The translations under genes and the position numbers were made by a program. A model generated the notes under the pieces. The model was not told the DNA's origin, did no database searches, and saw nothing but the letters and a program-made list of their open reading frames with translations. From positions 1-55,158 of the forward strand of contig JAKSNW010000013.1 in NCBI GenBank assembly GCA_024405895.1: a stretch of DNA of 55,158 nucleotides. Reading direction: 5' to 3'. Shown here one piece after another: positions 9,484-18,219 of this stretch (its first letter is position 1; each line of letters begins with the position of its first letter). This stretch comes from Paludibacteraceae bacterium. GTDB lineage: Bacteria > Bacteroidota > Bacteroidia > Bacteroidales > Paludibacteraceae.

Positions 9484-10758
9484 TTATCGACTGTTGTTTA
9501 CAAACTCACTGACATCATTCATCGTCAGGCCCAACTGTTTAGCGCAACGGTTCATGTAGGCGCAACGGCGATGCGCATCAGCCACAGCCTTGAAGAATGG
9601 CGTGAGGTGTGTGAGTATAGTATCATTGTCTTCCATGGCATATTGCTGAATCACAGCATCCACGAACGACAACGCATTGTTTTCTATATAAGCAAAAACC
9701 TCATCGGCTGTATGTTCCAACACAAACTGAGACCATGTGGCAGACTTGCAGTTCACCACTTTCACATTCGCCTCGAAACGCAGCAGCACTTCAAGATGAT
9801 GAGCCATCAGTTTTTGATCCTCCGCATCAGAGCCACACAGCAATACCACAGAAGGATATTTCGCCACGGTTGGCGTGTAACGTTCATCCAGTTGATGATG
9901 GAACAACGTAGCAACATTGCCGTTGAGATTGAGCGGCTGCAACATCAGCACGTCTTCAAGACTTGGCACTAAGTAGCAGCACTCTTTCACACGACTCATT
10001 GGCAACTCATTCAGCCCGTACAGATTTTTCTGTGGGAAATAAACGGCAGTACGTTGTGGTTCTACCACCTGTGGTTTGTCCTCCATTTTCAGGCAGGCAA
10101 AAGCCACCACATTGTTACCGTTGTTTTTCACAGGAAAGACTGCTGTGCCGGGATTGGCATCCAGCCATTGGTTCTCTTCATTGCGAATGGCAAGATGAAG
10201 CAGTTCCAACAACTCGATGTCAAATCCCTGCGCTTTCACAGCCTGCACCAAAGCATCGCCCGTATCATTGACACGCCAATAGCCCAACTGCAGATTCTCA
10301 ATCAGCGACTCATGCACATGAAAATCGTTCTGCAGATAAGCCAATGCTTCGGTGCTACGAATATCATTGTCATGCAAGGCGTCCTTCATCCATTCAGCCA
10401 CCCATTGCATGAGTTGCAGCATGGCATCGCGACGCCTGCGTTCCTCCAACTCTTCCGGTGTCTGTTCTTTCTCCACTATGTCAATGTGGTACTTATTCGC
10501 CAGCCAGCGAATGGCATCGTAGAAGTCGAGGTGATAGAATTTTCTGACAAAGGTGATAGCATCGCCGCCTTCACCGCAACCGAAACACTTAAAATAGCCA
10601 CGAACGGCATTCACATGAAACGACGGGGTCTTCTCGCCATGAAATGGACACAGTCCGACATACGACGAGCCGCGACGATGCAGTTCCACATGTTCACGCA
10701 CCACTTCTTCGATACGCGCCGTCTCCTTGACTAATCTAACTGTTTCGTTGTCAATCAT
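9484..10758 (-). CDS. DnaG-like primase paralogue with broken TOPRIM site
   Basis: A 424-residue protein. Its CHC2 finger is textbook (C37, H40, C58, C61 in CPFHGEKTPSFHV...FKCFGCGEGGDA), and its N-terminal half aligns with DnaG. The TOPRIM region is recognisable but degenerate. Where the neighbouring primase has VEGNAD this one has VPSLED (catalytic Glu replaced by Pro265), and where the neighbour has YDGD this has CGSD (first metal-binding Asp replaced by Gly309). It also ends soon after the TOPRIM region, with no long linker or large helicase-binding domain. Template binding may therefore be kept while priming is lost. Its ATG overlaps the acyl-CoA synthetase stop by 4 nt and its stop is 3 nt before the active primase. 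An accessory or regulatory subunit is the simplest reading; it is inference. Confidence 0.82.
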   Translation of the reverse strand: MIDNETVRLVKETARIEEVVREHVELHRRGSSYVGLCPFHGEKTPSFHVNAVRGYFKCFGCGEGGDAITFVRKFYHLDFYDAIRWLANKYHIDIVEKEQTPEELEERRRRDAMLQLMQWVAEWMKDALHDNDIRSTEALAYLQNDFHVHESLIENLQLGYWRVNDTGDALVQAVKAQGFDIELLELLHLAIRNEENQWLDANPGTAVFPVKNNGNNVVAFACLKMEDKPQVVEPQRTAVYFPQKNLYGLNELPMSRVKECCYLVPSLEDVLMLQPLNLNGNVATLFHHQLDERYTPTVAKYPSVVLLCGSDAEDQKLMAHHLEVLLRFEANVKVVNCKSATWSQFVLEHTADEVFAYIENNALSFVDAVIQQYAMEDNDTILTHLTPFFKAVADAHRRCAYMNRCAKQLGLTMNDVSEFVNNSR

Positions 10759-12575
10759 AATGTTCTCTTGAATTCTGAATCGGCATACATCTCATTGATA
10801 AGGTCGGCATAATTCTGCAGAATCACAGCGCGACGAATCTTGAGTGTTGAAGTCAACTCGCCCGACTCGATAGTGAATCCCTTCTTAATCAAGCGGAAGC
10901 GTTTAATCTTCTCGAACGAAGCAAACTCTTTCTGATGTTCCTCAATGCGTTCCATGAGCATGTCATAGACTTTCTGATTCTTCAGCAAGTCTTCAATGGA
11001 ATTGAAAGCAATACCCTGCTCTGTTGCCCACGCTTTCAGTGGTTCGTGTGCTGGTGCAATGATGGCAGTTACGAAGTTGCGGTTATTGCCGATAACGGCA
11101 ATCTGTTCGATAAACTTATCGGCACCCAGTTTTGTCTCAATCAGCTGAGGTGAGATATATTTACCGTTGGAAGTCTTGAACAAGTCCTTGATACGTTCTG
11201 TAAAGAAAAGGGTCTTGCCTTCCAATCGTCCAGCATCGCCTGTGCGGAAGAAGCCGTCTTCAGTAAAGGCTGCTGCAGTCTCCTCCGGTTTGTTGAGATA
11301 ACCGATAGTAACGGTCTTACCCTTCACCTGTATCTCATTGTCTTCACCGATACGCACCTGAATATCTGGCATTACCTCGCCAATTGAGCCGAATGTATAA
11401 CGTTTGTATGGGAAACAGCAGACCGTAGCCGTTGTCTCCGACAGACCATAGCCATAACACATCGGGATGCCAAGACTACGGAAGAATTTCAGCAACTGTT
11501 CATCCATTGCAGCACCAGCCACAGGGAACAATATACCATTCTCAATGCCGATAGCCTTTCGGAGTTTGTTAAACACCACCTTGTCAGCCAACTGATAGCG
11601 GAGCCACAGCATAGGTGACGCATGCTTACCGATACGGATAGAATCGACATTGTATGTTTTACCCACATCAATAGCCCAGGTAACAACACCTTTCATGAAT
11701 GGTGAGAACGTATTGATTTTCTCTTTCACACCGATAGCCACCTTCTCCCAGAAACGGGGAACGTTGCACATCATATTAGGTTTCACCTCAGGAAGAATCT
11801 TGGTGATTTCGCTTGGACGGCGATTGAGATAGACCTTGGTATTCTTGAACATGCAGAAATAGGTCCAGCCACGTTCAAAGATATGTGAGAGCGGCAAGAA
11901 AGCCAACGACTTATTGCTCTTTGGCATCTTGATTCTGATATCATGGATACGCATGCACTCCTGCAAAGCCGAGTGCAGCAGCATAGCACCTTTCGGATTG
12001 CCCGTAGTGCCGGAGGTGTACATCACAATAGCGAGGTCATCGGGTGTCGCGGCTTTTTGTCGTTCACGCACGATGCGTTCGTTCTCTTCGGTTTGACCTT
12101 GTTGGAAGAAATCGGTGAAATAGCAGGCTTTTTCACAGCCTCTCAAGTCGGTTTTCGGATCGTAGACTATCACCTGTTTCAGCGATGGCATTCTGTCGAG
12201 CACTTTCAAGGTGTTGTCAAACTGCACCTGTTCGCCCACGAACAGCACTTTCATCTGGCTGTCGTTTACGCAGTACTCAATCTGTTCCGGCGACAAAGTA
12301 GCATAGAGAGGCACGGAGACAGCACGGTTGGCATAGTTGGCAAAGTCGCTCATCAGGCACTCAGGCATGTTTTGCGAGCAGATACCTACACAGTCGTGTT
12401 CTTCCACACCCACACTAACCAAAGCCTTAGCTGTAGCCATGACGCGGTCAGCCAATTCGCTCCAGGTTATGCCCTTCCACGTCGAAAGCAGTTCATCGCG
12501 GAAAAAGAGAATCTGGTGTTTGGCATATTTTTTTGCCTTTTCAAACACCATTGTTGAGAAATGAAGTTGACTCAT
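10755..12575 (-). CDS. Long-chain acyl-CoA synthetase (AMP-binding enzyme)
   Basis: About 606 residues when started at the ATG at 12575 (MSQLHFSTMVFEK); the frame is open 30 nt further upstream, but that start adds a non-conserved stretch. It activates fatty acids to acyl-CoA via acyl-AMP. The P-loop-like AMP-binding motif (MYTSGTTGNPKGAMLLH), the GYGLSETTATVC block, the FRTGDAGRLEGKTLFFTERIKD hinge region and the C-terminal lysine-containing segment (SGELTSTLKIRR) are all present, typical of the FACL/FadD-like family in Bacteroidota. It heads the cluster with the two primase genes, overlapping the first by 4 nt. That coupling of lipid metabolism with priming is probably positional rather than mechanistic. 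Confidence 0.9.
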   Translation of the reverse strand: MSQLHFSTMVFEKAKKYAKHQILFFRDELLSTWKGITWSELADRVMATAKALVSVGVEEHDCVGICSQNMPECLMSDFANYANRAVSVPLYATLSPEQIEYCVNDSQMKVLFVGEQVQFDNTLKVLDRMPSLKQVIVYDPKTDLRGCEKACYFTDFFQQGQTEENERIVRERQKAATPDDLAIVMYTSGTTGNPKGAMLLHSALQECMRIHDIRIKMPKSNKSLAFLPLSHIFERGWTYFCMFKNTKVYLNRRPSEITKILPEVKPNMMCNVPRFWEKVAIGVKEKINTFSPFMKGVVTWAIDVGKTYNVDSIRIGKHASPMLWLRYQLADKVVFNKLRKAIGIENGILFPVAGAAMDEQLLKFFRSLGIPMCYGYGLSETTATVCCFPYKRYTFGSIGEVMPDIQVRIGEDNEIQVKGKTVTIGYLNKPEETAAAFTEDGFFRTGDAGRLEGKTLFFTERIKDLFKTSNGKYISPQLIETKLGADKFIEQIAVIGNNRNFVTAIIAPAHEPLKAWATEQGIAFNSIEDLLKNQKVYDMLMERIEEHQKEFASFEKIKRFRLIKKGFTIESGELTSTLKIRRAVILQNYADLINEMYADSEFKRTL

Positions 12576-12633
12576 TTTGTAGAGTTTATATATTGTATGA
12601 GGCACTATTACCCCACGTTATTTTTCATCGCTA

Positions 12634-12641
12634 CAAATTTA
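12634..12641 (-). promoter_or_regulatory. -7 box in front of the acyl-CoA synthetase/primase cluster
   Basis: TAAATTTG on the minus strand matches the Bacteroidota -7 consensus TAnnTTTG, 59 nt upstream of the ATG at 12575. I see no TTG at the expected -33 position, so this is a weaker call than the other promoters here. Confidence 0.45.
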
Positions 12642-12757
12642 CATGATTTTCCCCATAAATCAGTGATATATCACATACTATTTTACAACGATTTTTGAGA
12701 GCGACACACCTACTCATCTTGACAACATTTCGGCACATCATCCCATAAAACAGCAAA

Positions 12758-12784
12758 CCCCAAGAAGTATCAAACTCCTTGGGG
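12758..12784 (-). terminator. Terminator after the DUF6261-like gene
   Basis: Seven-bp GC-rich stem (CCCCAAG/CTTGGGG), starting 22 nt past the stop codon at 12807, followed on the minus strand by a T-rich stretch (TTTGCTGTTTTATG). Confidence 0.65.
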
Positions 12785-12806
12785 CTGCCAAAAGAATAGA
12801 GACTAC

Positions 12807-13640
12807 TTATGCAGCTGGTTCATCTGCTGCTTCAGTCTCACCTGCAGTGTTGTTAGACTCAGGTGTTGTAGTCGTCCCGTCTGTGGCTGTCGTCGACGAA
12901 TCTTCCGAGTCATTTGATTCCACCTTCTGATTCGCCATGCGAGTAGTACGGCTCTTCGAGATAGTGGTGTAAATCATAATCAGCTCGTTGATTTTCGACT
13001 GCAACTCCGCCAGAGCAACATCGCCGGTCAAGCCAACGCAAACATACAGATTCATGTAGAAGAACTCGAATGTCGCAAAGACCTCATCTTTCTTCTCTGT
13101 GAAACAGTTGTGTGTTGCGCCGTAGTCCACACGATTCTGGTACACCTGTTGATAGTCGTTGGCAACTGCAGTGAGTTGCGCTCTCAACCCCTCCATGAAA
13201 GTACCAGTCAGATCAGCAGGCTTCCAAGCTCCATCGATGTTGTTCATCAACGCAGTCAGCATCTCGGAGGCATTCGTACGCATCACTTTGCCAGGAATGC
13301 GGTCCATAATGTCCAGCGCTTTAGTTGCCAGTGTCACCTCTTGTGGATTATTGCTTCGCTTGTAACCCTTCAGCATGTAGCGGGTGCCAACCCAAAACTG
13401 CTGCACGCGTTTCACTGCGTCATCCACAACCTTGTTGTCCACACCATAAGGTGCTTCAACAATCTGGTTCAACTCTGCGACTTGGTCTGCCAAAACGGCG
13501 GCTGAGTCTGTTAACATCTCTTCGTTCACACCTTTTACCAAATCTACTACCTTTGAGTAGAAAGTCGGTTGAAACGCAATGGGCAAACGTTTGATGCTGC
13601 CCAACGGCAAGAATGCCGATTTCTTTGTTTGAATTAACAT
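12807..13640 (-). CDS. DUF6261-like protein of unknown function
   Basis: A 277-residue soluble protein without signal peptide. It is predicted mostly helical, with a patterned body (LADQVAELNQIVEAP, RVQQFWVGTRYMLKGYK, FEFFYMNLYVCVGL) resembling the Bacteroidota-restricted DUF6261 group. The last 40 residues are a low-complexity acidic, Thr/Ser/Glu-rich tail. It stands alone with its own terminator. A TATCTTTG box on the minus strand at 13874-13867, 227 nt upstream, would imply a long leader. Family assignment is from recollection of the pattern and should be treated as moderate; no function can be given. Confidence 0.6.
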   Translation of the reverse strand: MLIQTKKSAFLPLGSIKRLPIAFQPTFYSKVVDLVKGVNEEMLTDSAAVLADQVAELNQIVEAPYGVDNKVVDDAVKRVQQFWVGTRYMLKGYKRSNNPQEVTLATKALDIMDRIPGKVMRTNASEMLTALMNNIDGAWKPADLTGTFMEGLRAQLTAVANDYQQVYQNRVDYGATHNCFTEKKDEVFATFEFFYMNLYVCVGLTGDVALAELQSKINELIMIYTTISKSRTTRMANQKVESNDSEDSSTTATDGTTTTPESNNTAGETEAADEPAA

Positions 13641-14164
13641 TAGTAATAAGTAGTTTTTGTCCCATCAGAGAATTAAATGCACTGGGACGTTTGGTTAGTT
13701 TAAGGTGCTGCACTTAAATTTTTTTGTTATTGTTTCATATCTACAATTATCATCTTTGTACAAAACAAAAAACGGTCGTCTCTTGCACCTTATATCTTTA
13801 TAGTTCGTCAAAGATCTAGTTCAAATCAATCAGCAGAAACAAGGTTTATATCATTTCTACCTGATACAAAGATACAACAAAAATCGTGTACCCCGACACA
13901 TACTAATTGCATTTCTTGTGCCAAATTATCATTTTATTTATCGCACTATATCACAACGCATTACAAACACATTTCAACACAATCCTCAGCCAATCACTCC
14001 AACAAAATCGTCATTTCCGTACGGCTCAAAAAGTCATTTTCTGCTTGTCAAATCAAGCCACCAACAAAAACACCCACAGCAAGCGCTGCACCAACACAAT
14101 ATACAATATACAACAAAGCCCCACCGGGAGGTGAGGCTTGTGGAGTATTTTTGGGGGATAAGTG
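13641..14164. other. Gene-free region between the DUF6261-like gene and hsdR
   Basis: About 525 AT-rich bases. They hold a possible minus-strand -7 box (TATCTTTG, 13874-13867), a weak 6-bp hairpin (GTCCCA/TGGGAC) in the leader near 13658-13687, and the hsdR terminator at 14116-14139. The short reading frames here have no codon-use or homology signal, so no gene is called. Confidence 0.6.
14116..14139 (-). terminator. Terminator of the type I RM operon
   Basis: AAGCC-C-CACC pairs with GGTG-A-GGCTT (nine pairs, one mismatch, 4-nt GGGA loop), 26 nt past the hsdR stop. A T-rich stretch follows on the minus strand. Confidence 0.65.
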
Positions 14165-17161
14165 TTATTTCGCAATCTGCTTGAATGCCGTTTCAAAAAC
14201 CCTTGCGTTCACAAAGTTCTGGAAGTCCTGGTTGGCAAAGTATGTCTGCACAAACTCAGTTTTTTCTTCTAGCATCCCCGCAATGATATTGATGATGTCA
14301 TCATTAAACGTAATCTGAGCCACTTGTTTGTCGCCGTTTTTGACCGCATTGACAAAGTCCACGCTCTTGCTGATGCGATTAGGCAGTTCTTCTATCTGTC
14401 GCTGCACCTCGGCTTTGTCTTTGAACTCAATGCCGCCAAACAGGTCGTTGAAGTCCTTAACGATATTCGACAGCAAATCCATCTCTGGTTGTGGTTTGCC
14501 ACCGCCTGAGCCAACGGGGATTGGAGCCACGGAAGCATCTTCATTTTCCAGAACGATGGCACGTTCTGCCTCTTTAATGATACGATACTTATCGAAATCA
14601 ATATCGTCGAGCAGTCCTTTGGTAAAATCTTCCATCTTCAGTTTTGGCAATTTCTTGAGCAGAAGGGCATAGAAGATATACTGTTTCTCCCACTCCGTAC
14701 TCTCAAACGGCATGATGGCAGACAAGAACGGATAGATGCGGCAGAAGTTTTTGATAGCGCTCTTACACTGAATCTGGTCGTCCTCGTTCAGTTCGTCCTT
14801 GAATCGCTTGACATCGGCATCAATGACGGCATCAATCTTCGGGCGGTCACTATCTGTTCCGGTCAACTTCAACTCCGTCACCTTGTCCACATCATCTTGC
14901 GTATAGAAATTGAAGCCCTCAATCGTTTCCGTGAGGTCATTGAGTTTGTTGATATCCGATTCTCCTTCAAGGATTGTCGTCTTGTAGTATCGTTGGAACG
15001 ACTCGCGAATCACTTCGGGGTCGTTGGCAAAATCCAGAACAAACGTATCTTGTTTCTTTGGATGACAGCGGTTCAGTCGCGAGAGTGTCTGCACAGCCTT
15101 CAGGTCGCTGAGTTGTTTATCCACATACATCGTATGCAACAATGGTTGGTCGTAGCCCGTCTGGAACTTGTCAGCAACAATCAGGAAACGGTATGGCTCC
15201 TGTTCCATACGTTGCTCAATCTCGGCAGAAGGGAATCCGTTCAAATCAGCTTCCGTCACCACCTTGCCGGCTATCACCTTGTTGGTAAAGGCAACGATGG
15301 CTTTATATGAACTGTTGCGCTCAATGAGCATCTTTGATATGACTTTATAGAACTCGATGGCACGTTCGATACTACTTGTAATCACCATGGCACGAGCCTT
15401 GCCGCCAATCTTCATATACACCTTCTTCAGGAAATGGTCCACGATGATTTCGGCCTTCTTTTCTATCGTCTGTGGCTGTGCTTCCACATAGGCACGAATC
15501 TTACCCAACGCTCTTTTCTTGTCGTATTCCGGATCTTCTTCCACGGCTTTCATCACACGATAGTATGATGAGTACGGTGTATAGTTCTTCAGCACATCAA
15601 GGATGAAACCCTCCTCGATGGCTTGTTTCATCGTATATTCATGGAACGGGATATAGAGCGGTTCTTCATTCACGCGGTCTACCCTATCGCCAAACATCTC
15701 CAACGTCTTGTTCTTTGGTGTGGCAGTAAAGGCGTAATAGTTGGCATTCTTTGCCATCTTTCTACCCTTAAGAATGCGATGAATCTTATCTTCCACATCT
15801 TCTGGTTCGCTGAATTCTACAGGTTCTTCAGCTGCCATACCTAATGCCGATTCGCCTGTATGAAGCGGAATGACAGGAGCAGCGTTGCCCGAGATACCCG
15901 TTGCCATGTTGGCAGACAGCGAGCCATTCTGACTGCTATGAGCCTCGTCGATGATGATGGCAAAGCGTTTATCCTTCAGCGTATTGCCAATCTCGTCCAG
16001 AATAAACGAGAACTTGAAGATAGTTGAGATGATAATCTTCTTTCCACCTTGCAGCAACTCACGCAGTGAGGCAGAGTTGTCTGCCCATCCCACATTGTTG
16101 CTCAATCGCTGGAAGGCGTTGATATTGTCGCGAATCTGTCGGTCGAGGTTGATGCGGTCGGTCACCACGATGATGCTGTCGAAGAAAGGCTGCTGATTCT
16201 GTTGGAGCAGAGTCACCAACTGATAGGCGAGCCAGGTGATGGAGTTCGACTTGCCGCTGCCAGCACTGTGCTGAATGAGGAATCGACGGCCGATATCGGA
16301 TATCTTTGTGACATAAAGCAGCGAGCGAACGGCATCCAACTGATGGAAACGTGGCCAAATAACTTTCTCTTTCACGGCATGCGACTTCTTGTCTTCGCTC
16401 TTTATCACCTGAGCAAAGTTCTCAATGATATTGGAGAGCGTTGGTTTGGTCAGCATATCTTTCCAAACGTATGAAGTCATCGTGTCGCCCTCCACTACAG
16501 GATTGCCTGCACCACCATCAACGCCACGGTTGAAAGGCAGAAACCAAGAGTCCTTGCCGCATAGTTCCGTACACATCCATGCCTGACAGTCGTCGAGGGC
16601 AAAGTGAACGGCACACCGTTTCTTCTGCAAGAGCAGTTCCTTTGGGTCGCGGTCGGTTTTATATTGTTTGATGGCGTTCTCGTAGGTCTGTCCCGTATAG
16701 TTGTTCTTCAGTTCGAAGGTGGCGAGTGGCAAGCCATTGATGAACACCACGAAGTCTATCTCGTTGGTGTTCACCTTCGAATACATCACCTGACGGATCA
16801 CGCCGAAGATATTCTTTTCGTAGGCCGCCTTCGCACTTGGATTCAGTTCCGACGGCAGCGGATAGTAGAGGTCGAACGTAGAGCCGTTGAATTTGTATCC
16901 CTTGCGGAGCACATCGGTCACGCCACGCTTCGTAATCTCTTGGCTCAGTCGGTTGAAGAACTTCAGTCGTTCGCTTGGCGACTTGAAGCACATCGACTGC
17001 TCCACCTTTTCGGGTTGGGTTTCCGTCACGAATCGTTCCACCCATGTGTCTACCAACGCAAAGTCCTTGTTGTAGGCATGTGGTGTCTCTTGCTCGTAGC
17101 CGTTATGGTCAGTAAGCCATGAGACGATTATCTTTTCAAGTCCTGTTTCTGATGTGTCCAT
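14165..17161 (-). CDS. hsdR: Type I restriction enzyme R subunit
   Basis: A 998-residue motor/nuclease subunit: it translocates DNA with ATP and cuts unmodified DNA remotely when assembled with HsdM and HsdS. The N-terminal nuclease domain has the PD-ExK pattern (D136 in NEIDFVVF, E150 and K152 in FELKN). The SF2 helicase core follows, with Walker A HSAGSGKS (298-305), a DEAH box (405-408), the FTATP motif III and DKFQTGYDQPLL and QTLSRLNR later motifs. A C-terminal helical region for HsdM contact completes it. Length is normal and no frameshift is seen. It is the last gene of the operon, 12 nt after fic, and is followed by a terminator. Confidence 0.95.
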   Translation of the reverse strand: MDTSETGLEKIIVSWLTDHNGYEQETPHAYNKDFALVDTWVERFVTETQPEKVEQSMCFKSPSERLKFFNRLSQEITKRGVTDVLRKGYKFNGSTFDLYYPLPSELNPSAKAAYEKNIFGVIRQVMYSKVNTNEIDFVVFINGLPLATFELKNNYTGQTYENAIKQYKTDRDPKELLLQKKRCAVHFALDDCQAWMCTELCGKDSWFLPFNRGVDGGAGNPVVEGDTMTSYVWKDMLTKPTLSNIIENFAQVIKSEDKKSHAVKEKVIWPRFHQLDAVRSLLYVTKISDIGRRFLIQHSAGSGKSNSITWLAYQLVTLLQQNQQPFFDSIIVVTDRINLDRQIRDNINAFQRLSNNVGWADNSASLRELLQGGKKIIISTIFKFSFILDEIGNTLKDKRFAIIIDEAHSSQNGSLSANMATGISGNAAPVIPLHTGESALGMAAEEPVEFSEPEDVEDKIHRILKGRKMAKNANYYAFTATPKNKTLEMFGDRVDRVNEEPLYIPFHEYTMKQAIEEGFILDVLKNYTPYSSYYRVMKAVEEDPEYDKKRALGKIRAYVEAQPQTIEKKAEIIVDHFLKKVYMKIGGKARAMVITSSIERAIEFYKVISKMLIERNSSYKAIVAFTNKVIAGKVVTEADLNGFPSAEIEQRMEQEPYRFLIVADKFQTGYDQPLLHTMYVDKQLSDLKAVQTLSRLNRCHPKKQDTFVLDFANDPEVIRESFQRYYKTTILEGESDINKLNDLTETIEGFNFYTQDDVDKVTELKLTGTDSDRPKIDAVIDADVKRFKDELNEDDQIQCKSAIKNFCRIYPFLSAIMPFESTEWEKQYIFYALLLKKLPKLKMEDFTKGLLDDIDFDKYRIIKEAERAIVLENEDASVAPIPVGSGGGKPQPEMDLLSNIVKDFNDLFGGIEFKDKAEVQRQIEELPNRISKSVDFVNAVKNGDKQVAQITFNDDIINIIAGMLEEKTEFVQTYFANQDFQNFVNARVFETAFKQIAK

Positions 17162-17173
17162 AATGTTTATGAA

Positions 17174-18217
17174 TTACAATCTAATGTATGTTCTGTTACG
17201 GTTGCCTCCCCTTGCTTCGAGATATCCATACTCTGCAAGTTGACGCAGGTAACGTTTTGCTGTTGTATCGGTAAATCCGAACTGCTTTATAATCGATTCT
17301 GTTGTGAATTCCTTTTTATCGGCCACAAACAAGAGAATATCAGCCAGTTTATCGGCCAAAGAAGGCTTTATCGACCATTTATCGACCATTTTCTTCACAT
17401 AATCATGTTTATCGGCCATTTCCGAATCAACACTCTTCATGTATTGGTCGATATCATTTCTGAGATGCTGGTTGTGCAGGCGACTCATACAATTCAGGAA
17501 AACCTCGATGTCCTCGCTTTCTCTTGTGTCGATAAGTGCCTGTATGTATTCTGCCTTATCCTCTTTAAGTACTTTCGTTGGCAGCACACCATATTCCATC
17601 TGCAAGAGATTCATCAGCAGACGGCACGTTCTTCCATTGCCATCAGCCCATGGGTGAATAGTAACAAGTTCGAAGTGTGCCCAGAAACTAAGGTCATAGA
17701 CAGCAGCAATATCTGACGGATTTATCTCACTACGCCTTCTGTTCAATTCATCGCAGAATGCTTCAAGCTTCATTGGCACTTTAAGGTACGACATATATGA
17801 CTTGCCTCCTATGCCTGCGGTCACGTTGAGTTTACGCAATTCGCCCTTTGAAGCATCGAAGTCACCGCCGAGGGAATGGTGTTCACTGCCAGTGCGAGCC
17901 ATAACCTTTGACGCAAGCGTAACGAGCCAATCTACGGTTATGGGTTCATGCCTGCGAATCCACTGCATACCGTATTCGTATGCAATCTTCAGGTCAAGGT
18001 TCATCATCTGCTCCACCATGGTTCGCTTGCTGCTGGTGATACCTTCGTCAAACAGCAGTTGTGCCTCCACCTCCGTCACGGTACTTCCCTCAATGGCTGT
18101 GGAATGAGTAATGATGGAGTACAGATAGAACTTTTCGTAGTCTATCTGTTCAGAGATACCGAGTTCCCTATGTTGCTCAAGCAGTTTAAGTAATATGTCT
18201 TTATTCTCTTGTGTCAT
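17174..18217 (-). CDS. Fic-domain protein with winged-helix C-terminus, inside the RM operon
   Basis: About 347 residues from the ATG at 18217, which is 2 nt past the hsdS stop; a TTG at 18226 is a less likely start. Fic enzymes usually transfer AMP from ATP to hydroxyl side chains. The core motif is HPWADGNGRTCR (about 188-199), matching HxFx(D/E)GNGRxxR except that Phe is Trp; catalytic His and the GNGR loop are intact. An N-terminal STAIEG (about 39-44) fits the (S/T)xxxE(G/N) inhibitory helix of class II Fic proteins, so activity should be self-restrained. The last 65 residues look like a winged helix (TTESIIKQFGFTDTTAKRYL). Placement between hsdS and hsdR suggests a role tied to restriction, but the target is unknown. 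Confidence 0.92.
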   Translation of the reverse strand: MTQENKDILLKLLEQHRELGISEQIDYEKFYLYSIITHSTAIEGSTVTEVEAQLLFDEGITSSKRTMVEQMMNLDLKIAYEYGMQWIRRHEPITVDWLVTLASKVMARTGSEHHSLGGDFDASKGELRKLNVTAGIGGKSYMSYLKVPMKLEAFCDELNRRRSEINPSDIAAVYDLSFWAHFELVTIHPWADGNGRTCRLLMNLLQMEYGVLPTKVLKEDKAEYIQALIDTRESEDIEVFLNCMSRLHNQHLRNDIDQYMKSVDSEMADKHDYVKKMVDKWSIKPSLADKLADILLFVADKKEFTTESIIKQFGFTDTTAKRYLRQLAEYGYLEARGGNRNRTYIRL

Positions 18218-18219
18218 CC

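Noticed and set aside
8992-9972. Plus-strand protein of 326 residues
   Set aside because: Antisense to the two primase genes, Cys/His-rich with no domain; an artefact of codon bias on the other strand.
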